Source of the DNA: Deinococcus betulae | GTDB taxonomy: Bacteria; Deinococcota; Deinococci; Deinococcales; Deinococcaceae | NCBI RefSeq assembly: GCF_020166395.1 | Contig: NZ_JAIQXU010000012.1 | Span: 58,779-122,778 of the forward strand | Direction: 5' to 3' | Length of the DNA stretch: 64,000 nucleotides | Shown: positions 1 to 11,896 of the stretch, piece after piece | Numbering within the stretch: position 1 is the first letter of the stretch | Layout: the number at the start of each line of letters is the position of its first letter | Made by a program: the position numbers and the translations under genes | The notes under the pieces: generated by a model | What the model saw: the letters and a program-made list of their open reading frames with translations, nothing else | Database searches by the model: none | What the model was told of the DNA's origin: nothing

Positions 1-883
1 CGACCAGGCTGACCTGCGCGTCGCTGACCCGCACCAGCAGGGCCTGGGCACTCAGGGCGCGGTCGCGCGGCGTCACGTTGACCGCCAGCACGCCAGGGCG
101 CACGCTCAGGTCCAGGGGTTGTCCTGGCAGTGCGGCGCCCACCACTTGCCGCTCCACACTCACCTCGGCGGCAACGGGGCTTTGTACGCGCAGGGTCCCG
201 GCCAGCGGGCGCAGGGTCAGGTCAACCTGGGTGACGCGGTCCCCGCTCACAGTGACGCGCTGCGTGGCCGGACGGTAACCCTCGCGCGCCGCACTGACCT
301 CCAGGGAACCGGGTGGCAGGTCATTCAGGTCCAGCGGCGCGGTGCCGGCCAGGCGGCCCCCCACCCGGAGCTGAGTGCCGGGCACATTGGTGGTCACGCG
401 CAGGCTGCCCAGGCGTTCGGCCCGGTAAACGGTGGTGGCGACGGTGTAGGCGCTGCGGGGCGCCGCGCTGGTGGCCTGCTCGACCGCCCGCGCCACCTCG
501 TTCACGCTGCGCGCGTCCCTGACGCCCTGCAAGTTCAGCGGCCCCAGACTGGCCACCGTGAACACCTGGGTAAACCCCTCGGCCGGGGGCAGCGGCAGGC
601 GGGTGGCCTGGCCCGGCACAGTCGTGACCGTTTCACTGAGCGCCGCGCCGCCGCTGGGCGGCACCACAATCGCCGTCACCTGGGCCGTGCGGTCGGTCTG
701 AACGATCAGGCCGCCGGGCCCCGGCACCCGGTAAAGGTTGGATTCACCTGTGATGGGGCGCAGGGGCGGGGTGTCCAGCGCGGCGCTCAGGCGCACCCCG
801 GCGTCGGGGTTGGCGCGCAGGGGGGCGGGGACACAACTGCTCAGCAGACCGCCAAGGGCGAGAAAGACCGCAAGCCGTTTCAT
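1..883 (-). CDS. PEGA-domain lipoprotein, 3' part cut by window edge
   Basis: The first 294 codons are visible and the gene runs off the left edge. The N-terminus is a lipoprotein signal peptide (MKRLAVFLALGGLLSSC, lipobox LSSC), so the protein is probably exported and anchored to a membrane. The middle and visible end hold PEGA-type beta repeats (GSLRVTTNVPGTQLRVGG, then GTLRVQSPVAAEVSVERQVV), a fold common in surface proteins of this group. The start is fixed by a TACCCT box six bases upstream and the lack of a ribosome binding site, which suggests leaderless translation. A second PEGA protein lies at 54188-55210. The exact function is unknown. Confidence 0.8.
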   Translation of the reverse strand, partial: MKRLAVFLALGGLLSSCVPAPLRANPDAGVRLSAALDTPPLRPITGESNLYRVPGPGGLIVQTDRTAQVTAIVVPPSGGAALSETVTTVPGQATRLPLPPAEGFTQVFTVASLGPLNLQGVRDARSVNEVARAVEQATSAAPRSAYTVATTVYRAERLGSLRVTTNVPGTQLRVGGRLAGTAPLDLNDLPPGSLEVSAAREGYRPATQRVTVSGDRVTQVDLTLRPLAGTLRVQSPVAAEVSVERQVVGAALPGQPLDLSVRPGVLAVNVTPRDRALSAQALLVRVSDAQVSLV

Positions 884-889
884 GGTTTC

Positions 890-895
890 AGGGTA
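890..895 (-). promoter_or_regulatory. -10 box (TACCCT), leaderless promoter of the PEGA lipoprotein
   Basis: TACCCT on the minus strand lies exactly six bases before the ATG at 883. No Shine-Dalgarno sequence intervenes, so transcription should begin at or next to the start codon. Confidence 0.6.
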
Positions 896-963
896 AGGCG
901 GCCCAGACCCGGCGCGGAAGAGAGCGCCTGACGAGACCTTGAACTTCTGGCTGTCACAGCACA

Positions 964-992
964 CCCGCCCGGCACACTGGGCACCGGGCGGG
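964..992 (-). terminator. Hairpin after the Thr-rich protein gene
   Basis: Perfect 9-bp stem CCCGCCCGG / CCGGGCGGG with an 11-base loop, between the stop of the 1013-1585 gene and the next minus-strand promoter. It has no U-tract, so termination may be weak. Confidence 0.5.
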
Positions 993-1012
993 CAAGGCTA
1001 AAGAAGAGTTCT

Positions 1013-1585
<573 letters not shown>

Positions 1586-1682
1586 AACAGTTCGCATCTT
1601 AGGCCGTACCCTGGGCAGCGTCCATACGCCGCCTCGCGCCAATCCCTGACCGTAAAGGGTCCGTAAAGGAGTACACGTTTAG

Positions 1683-3380
1683 ATGAGGAACAGCCACGTT
1701 TTGCCCTTGCTCTCCCTGATGACACTGGCGGTTTTCTCGGGCGCCGCTGCCCAGGGGACCCCCACGTTCGCCGCACCAAAAATTGATGTTTTCAAAGAGC
1801 TGCGCGTGATTTCTGGCGTGTCAGTGGGCGCCAGCGGCGACCTGACCTTCGTGGGGTCAGACGCCCGCGTGCACCGCACCGACGCCAAGGGCAGCGAGAA
1901 GTGGTCCTTTCTCATGGGGGACCTGGGGCGCGCTTATCCAGTCGTGACGCCGCAGGGCACCACCATTGCCGCTTCTTACGACGATACGGTCTACGCCATT
2001 GACGCGGCTGGCAAGCTGCTGTGGAAACTGAAGCTGGACGGCGACATCTTTGCCACGCCCGCCCTGCGGGCCGACGGCAGCGTCGTGGTGGCCACCGCCG
2101 GGGGCACCGTTCACGCCATTGACAGCGCGGGCAAGGCGCTCTGGAGTTATAAGGTAGGGGCGCCCGTGTTCAGCAGCCCCGCCGTAGGCGCGGACGGCAC
2201 CATCTACTTTGGCGCCCAGAACAACCGCATGCACGCCCTGACGCCGGACGGCCGCCTGAAATGGACCTATCTGGCCGGCTCGCTGGTGTTCAGCAGCCCG
2301 GCCATCGGCCTGGACGGCAGCGTGTACTTCGGCTCCAGTGACCGCCGCATCTACGCCTTGACCCCCGGTGGTCAGTTGAAATGGCGCGTGCAGACGGGCC
2401 TCTTTGTCAATGCCAGCCCCATCATCACCAGTGGTGGTGTGGTCGTCGTGGGCAGTTACGACGGTTCGCTGTACGCCCTGAATTCAGGCGGCGAAACCGA
2501 GTGGACCTACAAGGCGGGGGCGGCCATCGCGGCCTCGGCAGTGGAGCTGAGTGACGGCACGGTGGTCGTGCCGGACCTGAGCGGCACCGTGCATGCCGTG
2601 GGCAAGGCGGGGCAGGCGCTGTGGCAGATCAAGACGGGCAAGAAGATCGACACCGGCCTGAGCGTCAGCGACCAGGGCAGTCTGTATTTCACGACAGACG
2701 GCGGCGGCCTGAACATCATTCAGAAGCAGCGCCCGCTGGCTGTGGGCCCGTGGACGACTTTTCACGCCAGCCCCTCGGCCTGGGGCCGCGTGCCCACGCC
2801 CATTGACCTGCAGGCCCAGACCCAGGCCCGGCGCGCGGCGGCCACAGCGGTGCTGGCGGCGCTGCCGCCCGGCACGCCTACGGCGCCGGCCCAGCCCGCG
2901 CAGCCGCCAGCGCCCACCCAGGGCACCAAACCGCCCCAGCCTGGGCAACCTGCCGTTCAGCCTGGACCGGCGACTCCTTCCCAGCCGGCGCAGCCCACCC
3001 AGCCCGCCGCCCCGGTGCTGACCCCAGCCCAGCAGGCCCAGGCCGCCGCGCGTAAGGCCCGCAGTGAGGCCGGTCAGGTGTGGCTGCCCCTGACCGAAGC
3101 GGCCGCTGCGCTGCGCTTGCCCGTGCTGAACGTCACGGCCCGCACCGCCACGCTGCGGGTGGGCACGGCGCGGGTGCCGGTCACCGTGCGGCGCTTTGCC
3201 CGCGAGGTGTATGTGCCGCTGGCCGCCCTGAGCGAGCTTCCCGGTGTTCAGGTGCGGCTGGGCCGGGCGCCCGCCGCCGTTCTCCTGAGTGTAGGCGGGC
3301 AGCAGATCAGCTTTCCTGTCAATCTGTCTCAGCTCGTTCCGCTGACTGGTCAGGTGGAATACAGCCGCGTGCTGCGGTAG
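1683..3380 (+). CDS. PQQ-like beta-propeller protein with C-terminal stalk-type domain
   Basis: A 565-residue exported protein. Residues 1-24 are a signal peptide. Residues about 35-350 form PQQ-type propeller blades with repeated motifs such as [36 protein letters not shown] and [17 protein letters not shown]. No catalytic residues are evident, so a binding or scaffold role is more likely than a dehydrogenase. Residues about 390-450 are a Pro/Ala/Gln linker. The last about 110 residues ([19 protein letters not shown], then [16 protein letters not shown]) resemble the copper-amine-oxidase N-terminal stalk domain. A Shine-Dalgarno AAAGGAG is at 1665-1671. The partner or ligand is unknown. Confidence 0.85.
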   Translation: MRNSHVLPLLSLMTLAVFSGAAAQGTPTFAAPKIDVFKELRVISGVSVGASGDLTFVGSDARVHRTDAKGSEKWSFLMGDLGRAYPVVTPQGTTIAASYDDTVYAIDAAGKLLWKLKLDGDIFATPALRADGSVVVATAGGTVHAIDSAGKALWSYKVGAPVFSSPAVGADGTIYFGAQNNRMHALTPDGRLKWTYLAGSLVFSSPAIGLDGSVYFGSSDRRIYALTPGGQLKWRVQTGLFVNASPIITSGGVVVVGSYDGSLYALNSGGETEWTYKAGAAIAASAVELSDGTVVVPDLSGTVHAVGKAGQALWQIKTGKKIDTGLSVSDQGSLYFTTDGGGLNIIQKQRPLAVGPWTTFHASPSAWGRVPTPIDLQAQTQARRAAATAVLAALPPGTPTAPAQPAQPPAPTQGTKPPQPGQPAVQPGPATPSQPAQPTQPAAPVLTPAQQAQAAARKARSEAGQVWLPLTEAAAALRLPVLNVTARTATLRVGTARVPVTVRRFAREVYVPLAALSELPGVQVRLGRAPAAVLLSVGGQQISFPVNLSQLVPLTGQVEYSRVLR

Positions 3381-3395
3381 GTTCACAGGTCAAAC

Positions 3396-3428
3396 ACAGT
3401 CCCGCCGGTTTAGAGCCGGCGGGACTGT
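3396..3428. terminator. Bidirectional terminator between propeller gene and tRNA-Ala
   Basis: Perfect 13-bp stem (ACAGTCCCGCCGG / CCGGCGGGACTGT) with a 7-base loop, lying between the convergent propeller gene and tRNA-Ala. Confidence 0.75.
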
Positions 3429-3431
3429 CTG

Positions 3432-3509
<78 letters not shown>

Positions 3510-3522
3510 AGAGGCGACCAGG

Positions 3523-5113
<1,591 letters not shown>

Positions 5114-5312
5114 CCCTACAGGAGATACCTGAAGAGGCGGTCCTTCCCTAGTGCAGCGGGCGCTGTATGGGGTTGGGGCCGCCTCCAGTGATTCCCTAGC
5201 TATTCGGTGGGTCAGTTCGCATGATGCTGTAGAGCATGACCGTCTTGTGTGGCCCTAGCCGGCCGCCGCGCCGGAGCCGCCGGCCGATTCAACTGGGCCG
5301 GGCCGGTGTCTG

Positions 5313-6881
5313 ATGCTGCCCTGGCGGGGTCAGCGGGATCCCTTGACCGGGCTGTGGCAGCGTGCCGCCCTGGAGACCCTGCCCCAGCCGGGCCCCGGCG
5401 CCCTGGCCCTGGTGGCGGTCAATAGCCTGCAGCACATCAACGAGGAGCGGAGCTGGAAGGCCGGCAACCGGCTGATTCGCGCCGCCGCCCTGCACCTGCG
5501 CCGGGCGCTGCCGTCCACTGCCCTGCTGGCGCGCTGGAACGGAGACACGCTGCTGGCCGTCGTGCCGGGGCTGTCCCTGGTGGGCCTGGACCTGCGCCTG
5601 TGCGAGCTGCCCCGGCGCGTGCCCACGCCGCTGCCGGACCAGCCCGCCGTGGTGTACGGCCTGAGTGAGTGGCGGGGCGGGGCCGACCTCAGCCGCGCGG
5701 TGACGGTGGCCGACCACGACCTGTACCTGGCCAAAGGAGCAGGTGAGGTCTCAACCCAGGCGCTGGGTGAGGAGCGGGGGCTGTTTGATTTCTCGGTGGA
5801 GCTGGCCCACCTCACCGATCCCGAGGACATCATCCGGCGTGGTCTGCGCCTGACCCGGCAACTGCTTCAGTTTGAGGGCGCCATCTACACGATTCTGGAA
5901 GGCGAGAGCTTCCGGTCGGTCTATCAGGAGACGGACCCGGCGCTCGCGTTCACCACCTTTGAGGTGGGCCGGCTGTATCCGCTGACGGGCCTGGGTCTTC
6001 AGGCGGTGCGTGAACGGCGCACGGTGGTCAGCGTGGACCTGCACAACGACCCTCGCACCGCTGGGCGTGCCCGGACCAGCCAGCTGCGCAGCCTGATGGT
6101 GACCCCGGTGGAATGTGGCGGCCGGGTGGTGGGGATGCTGGGCCTGTTTCAGATCAGCACCTGGCGGGCCATGCCGCCGCGGGTGCAGCGGGTGCTGGAA
6201 CTGGCGGCGCTGCGGCTGGGGCACGCCCTGGAACTGAAAGGGGCCGTCTCGGCGGTGCGCCGCACCCTGGAAGGGGGGCTGCTGGGGCTGGGGGTGGCCC
6301 TGGAAGCCCGCGACCTGGAAACCCACGGCCACACGCGGCGGGTGGTCGAGGCCAGCGTGCGGCTGGGGCAGGCGCTGGGCCTGGAAGGCGAGACGCTGGA
6401 TCAGCTGCGTCAGGGGGCCTACCTGCATGACATCGGCAAGCTGTCCATTCCAGATCGCATCCTGCTCAAGCCGAGCCGCCTGACTCCAGAGGAGTGGCGG
6501 GTCATGCAGAGCCACGCCCTGACCGGGGCGTCCTTTGCCGCCCACATTCCCTCCCTGTCGGCCGGTGCCCTGCGGGTCATCTGTTCCCACCACGAGCGCT
6601 GGGACGGTCAGGGCTATCCCGAGGGGCTGGCCGGCGAGCAGATTCCGCTGCTGGCCCGTATTTTTGCCATCTGCGATGTCTACGACGCCCTGACCAGCGA
6701 GCGCCCTTACAAACACGCCTGGACCACCCAGGCCGCCTGCGCTGAAATTGCCGCCCAGGCGGGCCGCCAGTTCGACCCCCAGGTGACGGAAGTTTTTCTG
6801 CGTTTAAGTGCCTCTTTGTCTACCTTCTGGGACCTGCGCGCGGAGGCCGCTGACCTCGCGCGGCCGGGTCAAGCCGACTGA
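5313..6881 (+). CDS. Degenerate GGDEF / GAF / HD-GYP signalling protein
   Basis: 522 residues in three parts. Residues about 1-150 resemble a GGDEF domain (DPLTGLWQRAALE), but the catalytic GG(D/E)EF loop reads NGDTLL, so cyclase activity is unlikely. Residues about 155-310 form a GAF sensor domain. Residues about 325-515 form an HD-GYP phosphodiesterase domain with HDIGKL near residue 371, HHERWDGQGYP near 425-435 and DVYDALTSERPYK. The expected role is hydrolysis of cyclic di-GMP controlled by the GAF domain. It is preceded by 199 bases without an obvious gene. The ATG start has no strong ribosome site, so a nearby alternative is possible. Confidence 0.9.
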   Translation: MLPWRGQRDPLTGLWQRAALETLPQPGPGALALVAVNSLQHINEERSWKAGNRLIRAAALHLRRALPSTALLARWNGDTLLAVVPGLSLVGLDLRLCELPRRVPTPLPDQPAVVYGLSEWRGGADLSRAVTVADHDLYLAKGAGEVSTQALGEERGLFDFSVELAHLTDPEDIIRRGLRLTRQLLQFEGAIYTILEGESFRSVYQETDPALAFTTFEVGRLYPLTGLGLQAVRERRTVVSVDLHNDPRTAGRARTSQLRSLMVTPVECGGRVVGMLGLFQISTWRAMPPRVQRVLELAALRLGHALELKGAVSAVRRTLEGGLLGLGVALEARDLETHGHTRRVVEASVRLGQALGLEGETLDQLRQGAYLHDIGKLSIPDRILLKPSRLTPEEWRVMQSHALTGASFAAHIPSLSAGALRVICSHHERWDGQGYPEGLAGEQIPLLARIFAICDVYDALTSERPYKHAWTTQAACAEIAAQAGRQFDPQVTEVFLRLSASLSTFWDLRAEAADLARPGQAD

Positions 6882-7040
6882 CCTTAGGCCGGTGGGGAAT
6901 AGAGACGGGGCGCCGTCTTGCTGGCAGTTCCTGCGTGCCCTGGTGCCTGCGGCGCAGCTTCATCGGTCACATGTGCGCTCTCTGCCCTTTTCCTGGTTTG
7001 CACCGTGTTCCCGGAACAGACCCCCGTCAGCGCTGGGGCG

Positions 7041-7046
7041 TAGCCT
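7041..7046 (+). promoter_or_regulatory. -10 box (TAGCCT), leaderless promoter of hemolysin III gene
   Basis: TAGCCT ends six bases before the GTG at 7053. The spacing points to GTG 7053 rather than the GTG at 7047. Confidence 0.55.
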
Positions 7047-7052
7047 GTGGGG

Positions 7053-7697
7053 GTGAACCGCCTGCTCCGTGCCCCCCGTGAACCTGTCAACGCCCTGACC
7101 CACTGGGGCGGCGCGCTGGCTGCGCTGCTGGTGCTAGGGCCGCTGCTGGCCTGGGCGCATTCGCGTGGGCTGGCGCTGTGGCCGTTCGTGGTCTTTAGCG
7201 TCAGCATGGTGGCGCTGTACGCGGCCAGTGCCAGTTACCATTCCTTCCGGCCAGGCGAACGCGGGCTGGTGTGGCTGCGCAAACTGGACCATGCAGGCAT
7301 CTTTCTGCTGATTGCCGGGAGCTACACCCCTGTCGCCTACTACGGCCTGGACGGGGTGTGGCAGGGCGCGGTGCTATGGCTGATCTGGGGCATTGCCCTG
7401 AGTGGCGTCGTGCTGAAGCTGGTGACCATGCGGCTGCCGCGCTGGGTCAGCACCGCCCTGTATCTGGGAATGGGGTGGCTGGCGGTGCTGTTCCTGCCGC
7501 AACTGGCGCGCGGCCTCAGTGCCGGCGCGCTGGCCTGGCTGGCGGTGGGCGGAGTGATGTATTCCCTGGGCGCCGTCATTTACGGCACCAAGCGCTGGAA
7601 CCCGCGCCCTGGCGTGTTTGGCTTTCACGAAATCTGGCACTTGTTTGTTCTGGCTGGCACCGCCGCCCACGTCGCCATGATGTTTCAGCTGGGGTAG
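7053..7697 (+). CDS. Hemolysin III family (PAQR-type) membrane protein
   Basis: 214 residues with about seven transmembrane helices. Family markers are [14 protein letters not shown] near the N-terminus, [33 protein letters not shown] in the middle and [21 protein letters not shown] at the C-terminus; these supply the Ser/His/Asp/His residues that bind zinc in PAQR proteins. Bacterial members are often called hemolysin III, but a lipid hydrolase or ceramidase-like role is just as likely. GTG 7047 is an alternative start; 7053 fits the leaderless spacing. Confidence 0.92.
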   Translation: MNRLLRAPREPVNALTHWGGALAALLVLGPLLAWAHSRGLALWPFVVFSVSMVALYAASASYHSFRPGERGLVWLRKLDHAGIFLLIAGSYTPVAYYGLDGVWQGAVLWLIWGIALSGVVLKLVTMRLPRWVSTALYLGMGWLAVLFLPQLARGLSAGALAWLAVGGVMYSLGAVIYGTKRWNPRPGVFGFHEIWHLFVLAGTAAHVAMMFQLG

Positions 7698-7710
7698 GCA
7701 GCAACAAAAG

Positions 7711-7745
7711 AGAGGAGGCCAGGGGCACCCCCTCTGGCCTCCTCT
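7711..7745. terminator. Bidirectional terminator between hemolysin III and M50 genes
   Basis: A long hairpin (AGAGGAGGCCAG / CTGGCCTCCTCT, extended by three inner pairs). On the minus strand it is followed by CTTTTGTTG, so it suits the M50 operon best. Confidence 0.75.
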
Positions 7746-7759
7746 GCTGTTCAGTTCAG

Positions 7760-8371
7760 CTAAATGCCAATCAGGCCCACGACCCAGCCCTGCACCGTGC
7801 GGATGATCCCGCCAATTTGCCCGCTGAACAGAAAGATAAAGACCATGACCAGCACGAAGCTAAACGGCTGGGCTTCAAACTGCGCCAGGCTGCGGCCCAG
7901 CGACGGCACCAGGGCGCCCAGAATGCGGCTGCCGTCCAGCAGCGGAATGGGAATCAGATTAAAGACCGCCAGCACGATATTGATGCTCAGGACGGTCATC
8001 AGAATCAGAAGGGTGAGCGAGGTCAGGGGCAGCAGTTTGAGGAGCACGGCGCACACCACCGCAATCAGGACGTTGCTCAGGGGGCCGGCCGCCGACACCC
8101 ACAGCGTGCCCCAGCGCCCCAGGTTGTTCGGGTTGATGGGCACTGGACGGGCAAAGCCAAAGCCCACGAACAGCAGCAGCAGCGTGCCAAAGGGGTCCAG
8201 GTGCTTGATGGGATTCAGGGTCACGCGCCCGTAGCGCCGGGGCGTGGGGTCGCCCAGCCGGTCGGCGGCCCAGGCGTGGGCAAATTCGTGAAAGGCCAGA
8301 GACAGCACCAGCGCCAGCGCCACCACCACAAACGCCAGCGGATTTTCGCTCAGCAAAGACAGAAGACCCAT
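7760..8371 (-). CDS. Site-2 protease family (M50) membrane metalloprotease
   Basis: 203 residues, mostly membrane helices. The zinc motif HEFAH is near residue 28 and the second motif [14 protein letters not shown] supplies the third ligand Asp, so the enzyme should be active. It lacks PDZ and CBS domains, so this is the compact M50 subfamily whose substrates are mostly unknown. It is the last gene of the htrA / nucleotidyltransferase / M50 run, six bases after the previous stop. A TACACT box at 8380-8385, eight bases before the ATG and inside the preceding gene, may give it an extra promoter. Confidence 0.9.
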   Translation of the reverse strand: MGLLSLLSENPLAFVVVALALVLSLAFHEFAHAWAADRLGDPTPRRYGRVTLNPIKHLDPFGTLLLLFVGFGFARPVPINPNNLGRWGTLWVSAAGPLSNVLIAVVCAVLLKLLPLTSLTLLILMTVLSINIVLAVFNLIPIPLLDGSRILGALVPSLGRSLAQFEAQPFSFVLVMVFIFLFSGQIGGIIRTVQGWVVGLIGI

Positions 8372-8377
8372 AGACCC

Positions 8378-9496
8378 TCAGTGTAGGGGGTTGGTCTGGG
8401 CCTGCTGCGCCACAAAGGCCCGGAGGGCGGCGCGTTCATCCTCGGCGCTGCGCAGTTGCCCGGCGCGGCGCCCGGCGGCCAGGTGCGCCAGCGCCTCGCC
8501 CACAGCCCGGCCCGGCGGCACGCCCAGCGCCAGCACATCCTTGCCGGTCAGGCCCTCGTAGGCGTCTGGGCGCAGCAGCGCGCGCAGTCGGCGTTCGGGG
8601 GTGCCGGCCGGGTAAAAGGTGTCGCCCAGCGCGCGGGCCAGCAGCAGGCCAGGCCGGTCGCCCAGGCCCAGCCGGGTTGCCAGCGCTGCCGGGTCGGGGG
8701 CTGCGTGAAGGAGGGCCGCCGCGTAGACTTGCGGAGAGACTGTGGCCCCCTCATCCTGCTGGGCGTCCAGCGCCAGCAGCAGGGCTGGGTCGGGCAGCAG
8801 GGCGCCTGCGCCCCACTCCCGCAGCAGGGCCGCCGCCCGACCTGGCCGGGGTTCGTGGAATAAGAGGTTCAGCTCAGCCCATAAGCGCGGGGTCTGCCCG
8901 GCCACCGCCAGGGCAGCGGGCACTTGCAAGAGCAGCTCGGGGTGGGCGCTCAGACCCAGCCGGGCACCCAGCCGCGCCCCACGCACCAGGCGGCTGGCGT
9001 CTTCATGGAAGGAGTGGAGGTGCAGGGGCCGCAGCACCCCCGCATCCAAGTCCTCTAGGCCTCCAGTTGCGTCCAGCAGGGTGGGCGCTGCGTCCGCCCG
9101 CACCCGCAGGGCCAGGGCGTTCACGCTGAAGTCGCGCCGCCGCAGGTCGTCCTCCAGAGAGCCGGGCTGCGGCACCGGATTGCCGCCCGGCACCGGGTAG
9201 GTCTCCCGCCGCGCGCGCACAAGGTCGGCGGCGCGTCCACCCGGCAGGGTCAGGGTGGCGTTGTCAAAGGCTGGATGGTGAACGAAGGGCAGGCCCGAAG
9301 CGTGGGCCAGCGCCGCCACCTCGCCGTCCGGCACGACCACATCCAGGTCCAGCGGCGAGCGGCCCAGCAGGGCGTCGCGCACCGCCCCGCCAACCAGGGC
9401 CACGCCCGCTGAGCCCGCCTGAGCGGCCAGCGTGGACAGCCAGGCGCGGTCCTCTGGTCTCAGCTGTGCCCAGACCCGCTGGGCCGCCTCGGTCAC
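8378..9496 (-). CDS. tRNA nucleotidyltransferase / poly(A) polymerase family protein
   Basis: 372 residues. The class II nucleotidyltransferase head is complete: [37 protein letters not shown], then the neck [32 protein letters not shown]. It should add nucleotides to tRNA 3' ends. Deinococcus is known to split CCA addition between CC-adding and A-adding enzymes; which one this is cannot be told by eye. The GTG start overlaps the upstream htrA stop (GTGA), showing translational coupling. Confidence 0.9.
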   Translation of the reverse strand: MTEAAQRVWAQLRPEDRAWLSTLAAQAGSAGVALVGGAVRDALLGRSPLDLDVVVPDGEVAALAHASGLPFVHHPAFDNATLTLPGGRAADLVRARRETYPVPGGNPVPQPGSLEDDLRRRDFSVNALALRVRADAAPTLLDATGGLEDLDAGVLRPLHLHSFHEDASRLVRGARLGARLGLSAHPELLLQVPAALAVAGQTPRLWAELNLLFHEPRPGRAAALLREWGAGALLPDPALLLALDAQQDEGATVSPQVYAAALLHAAPDPAALATRLGLGDRPGLLLARALGDTFYPAGTPERRLRALLRPDAYEGLTGKDVLALGVPPGRAVGEALAHLAAGRRAGQLRSAEDERAALRAFVAQQAQTNPLH

Positions 9497-10773
9497 GGCT
9501 CCTGCGTCTGAAACGACGAGGCGTCTAGGGTCAGCCCGACCTCGCGCTTCTCCTCGCCGCGCACCACTGTCAGGGTCACGGTGTCGCCCTGCGCCTTGTC
9601 AATCAGGGCCGCCTGCAGGTCTTCAATGGCGTCCACCGTCTGACCGTCTACCGCCGTGATGACGTCGCCGCCCAGCACCACGGCGCCGCCTGGAAAGCGC
9701 TGCGGCTGGGTGCCCGCCCGCAGGCCTGCGCGGGCGGCGGGGCTGTTCGGTTCGACCTCGCCCACCACCAGGCCGCGCTCGGGGAGCTTCAGCTGCCGCT
9801 TGCCGGACGAGGACAGGACGCTCAGGCCCACGGGCAGCTCGCCCTGGCGACTTTGCACCAGCAGGCCCGCCCTGACCCCGATGACCGGCGCGTACACCGT
9901 GCCGCCGCTGGCGGCTTGCAGGCGCGGCAGCAGGCTCCTGGCGGTGTTGATCGGAATGGCGAAGCCCACACCGGCGCTCTGGCCCACCCCCGTACTTTGC
10001 CCGCTGGGCGAATAGATCTGGGTGTTGATGCCAATGACGCGCCCGCCGCTGTCCAGCAGTGGCCCGCCGCTGTTGCCAGGGTTGATGGCGGCGTCGGTCT
10101 GAATGGCCTTTTGCGTGATGCCCTGGCCGCCGCTGGCCGAAAAGCCGATGGGAATCTGGCGCTCGGTGCTGCTCACGATGCCCTCGGTCACGCTGAAATC
10201 CAGGCCGAAAGGTGCGCCCATAGCAATGGCCTTCTGGCCGGGGCGCAGCGCGGCGCTGTCGCCCAGCGGAATAGGGCGGATAAGACTCCTGGCCAGCTTC
10301 GGCGCCCGAATCAGGGCCAAGTCGTACTGTGGGGCCAGCCCAATGACCTCGGCTTCCACGCTGGTGTCCTGGTCCATAACCCGCACGGTGATGCGGTCGG
10401 CGGCGCCTTGCCCTGACTCATCGGCCACGACATGGTAGTTGGTCAGGATGTCGCCGGCCTGATTGACAAAGAAGCCGCTGCCCAGGCCCTGCCGCACCTC
10501 GTCCTGTTCGCCGCCCATCATCATCATGAAGGGGTCCTGCGCCACCACGTCCTCGGTGCTGATAAACACCAGGCCCGGCTCGAAACGGGCCACCACGTCG
10601 ATGGTGTTCTGTTCGTTCTGTAACTTCGCGGCCGCTTCCTGGGCCGGGGTGGTGGCGCTCTGGGGCTGCGGGGCCGTCTGCGCGCCTCCGAGCGGCACCT
10701 GGTCGCGCAAGAAGGTCGCGCCCAGACCCAGCCCAATCAGTACCAGCACGATGCCAACGCCTCTGCCCTTCAT
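9493..10773 (-). CDS. HtrA/DegP-type S1C serine protease with one PDZ domain
   Basis: 426 residues. An N-terminal hydrophobic segment ([17 protein letters not shown]) anchors or exports the protein. The trypsin-like domain has the triad: TNYHVV (His), DLALIRA (Asp) and [11 protein letters not shown] (Ser). One PDZ domain lies at the end ([20 protein letters not shown]). The role is envelope protein quality control. An upstream ATG at 10782 is possible; I prefer 10773 because a GATAAT box ends seven bases before it. The stop overlaps the start of the next gene, so the three genes are probably one operon. Confidence 0.92.
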   Translation of the reverse strand: MKGRGVGIVLVLIGLGLGATFLRDQVPLGGAQTAPQPQSATTPAQEAAAKLQNEQNTIDVVARFEPGLVFISTEDVVAQDPFMMMMGGEQDEVRQGLGSGFFVNQAGDILTNYHVVADESGQGAADRITVRVMDQDTSVEAEVIGLAPQYDLALIRAPKLARSLIRPIPLGDSAALRPGQKAIAMGAPFGLDFSVTEGIVSSTERQIPIGFSASGGQGITQKAIQTDAAINPGNSGGPLLDSGGRVIGINTQIYSPSGQSTGVGQSAGVGFAIPINTARSLLPRLQAASGGTVYAPVIGVRAGLLVQSRQGELPVGLSVLSSSGKRQLKLPERGLVVGEVEPNSPAARAGLRAGTQPQRFPGGAVVLGGDVITAVDGQTVDAIEDLQAALIDKAQGDTVTLTVVRGEEKREVGLTLDASSFQTQEP

Positions 10774-10780
10774 GGGGGCC

Positions 10781-10786
10781 ATTATC
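10781..10786 (-). promoter_or_regulatory. -10 box (GATAAT) of the htrA operon
   Basis: GATAAT on the minus strand ends seven bases before the ATG at 10773 and overlaps the alternative ATG at 10782, which argues against that upstream start. Confidence 0.45.
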
Positions 10787-10835
10787 CGTCAGATGGCGCA
10801 GGCGACCTGAAGCCCCGGTGTGGTCTGCTTTAGGG

Positions 10836-11852
10836 ATGGCTGATCTGAAAGAAGCGGCCCGCACCCTGCGCGCCGCGCTGGGGGATTTTTTGGAGCGGGA
10901 CCGGACCGAGGGCGTCTTTCATCTGGCCCAGGGTGGTCCCGGCGCGGTCCCTACCCTGGCGGACCTGGACATGCCCGAGGTGCATCTGGACCTGCTGCCC
11001 GAGGTGCCCACAGCGGCCCAGGCACAGGTGCTGACCACGCTGGGCTATGGGCGGGCGGGTCCGGGCGTCTGGACCCATCCGGGGGGCTGGCGCCTGGTGG
11101 TGTGCGGCCACAGCACCAGCTGGCGCGCCGAGCAGGCGGCGCTGCTGGCCCTATTGCGGGCCGACCCGGCGGCTGCCCAGACGTACCGCGAAGTCTTTGG
11201 GCGTGCGGCTCGCGTGGCCGCTGACCAGGCGCTGGCTCCTTCGGCCCTGGCCCTGTATGCCCGCACCACGGGGCAGCGCGTGGTGCAGCAAGTGGCAGCG
11301 CTGCTGGCGCCTCTGAACACGCCGTGGATGTTCGCGGCAGGCGTGGCGCTGGACCTGCATCTGGGCGAGGTGACCCGGCCCCATGACGACGTGGATGTGG
11401 TGGTCGATATGGGGGCGCAATGTGAACTCCTGCCGCTGCTAGAAGGCTGGCGGCTGGATGTGCCGGTGGACGGCATGTACCAGCCGCAGACCGGTCCCCT
11501 GCAGCCGCCCCAGCATCAGTTCCATGCCCGGCATCCCTGCCTGAGCGGTGTGCTGATGCTGGACGTGCTGCTGACGGACCTGAGTGACGGCCTGTGGCAC
11601 TACCGACGCGACCCGCGTATCACGCTGCCGCTGGGCCAGGCCCGCCGCCTGACCCCAGCTGGCCTGCCGTACCTGGCCCCTGAGGCCGCGCTGCTGTTCA
11701 AGGCGGGGGCGCCGGGCCGTGAGGTGCGGGCGAAAGACCAGGCGGATTTTGAGCGTGTGTGGCCTACCCTGAGTGTAGAGGGGCGGACGTGGCTGCGTGT
11801 GGTTCTGGAACAAACGCAGCCGGGGCATGGCTGGCTGGAACAGTTGGGATGA
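10836..11852 (+). CDS. GrpB-like domain fused to aminoglycoside 2''-nucleotidyltransferase-like domain
   Basis: 338 residues in two halves. Residues about 1-150 look like a reduced GrpB domain (HLDLLPEVPTAAQAQVLTTLGY, then ALLALLRADPAAAQTYREVFG). Residues about 155-338 match the ANT(2'')-like nucleotidyltransferase family: TPWMFAAGVALDLHLGEVTR followed by PHDDVDVVV, which carries the metal-binding Asp pair, and a YLAPEAALLFKAG helix. GrpB and nucleotidyltransferases share the same fold, so this may be a duplication of related domains. The substrate is unknown; resistance should not be assumed. A GTG or ATG at 10818 would add six residues. Confidence 0.75.
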   Translation: MADLKEAARTLRAALGDFLERDRTEGVFHLAQGGPGAVPTLADLDMPEVHLDLLPEVPTAAQAQVLTTLGYGRAGPGVWTHPGGWRLVVCGHSTSWRAEQAALLALLRADPAAAQTYREVFGRAARVAADQALAPSALALYARTTGQRVVQQVAALLAPLNTPWMFAAGVALDLHLGEVTRPHDDVDVVVDMGAQCELLPLLEGWRLDVPVDGMYQPQTGPLQPPQHQFHARHPCLSGVLMLDVLLTDLSDGLWHYRRDPRITLPLGQARRLTPAGLPYLAPEAALLFKAGAPGREVRAKDQADFERVWPTLSVEGRTWLRVVLEQTQPGHGWLEQLG

Positions 11853-11879
11853 AAAAACCGCCCCCAGGGGAGGGGGCGG
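11852..11879 (-). terminator. Intrinsic terminator of the nuclease lipoprotein gene
   Basis: On the minus strand an 8-bp stem CCGCCCCC / GGGGGCGG with a 6-base loop is followed directly by TTTTTT. It also lies just after the stop of the plus-strand gene. Confidence 0.9.
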
Positions 11880-11896
11880 CGAGGGAAAATCTTTGC

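Noticed and set aside
5225..5300. Hairpin from GCCGGCCGCC runs before the HD-GYP gene
   Set aside because: The repeats are direct or imperfect; no good stem could be paired.
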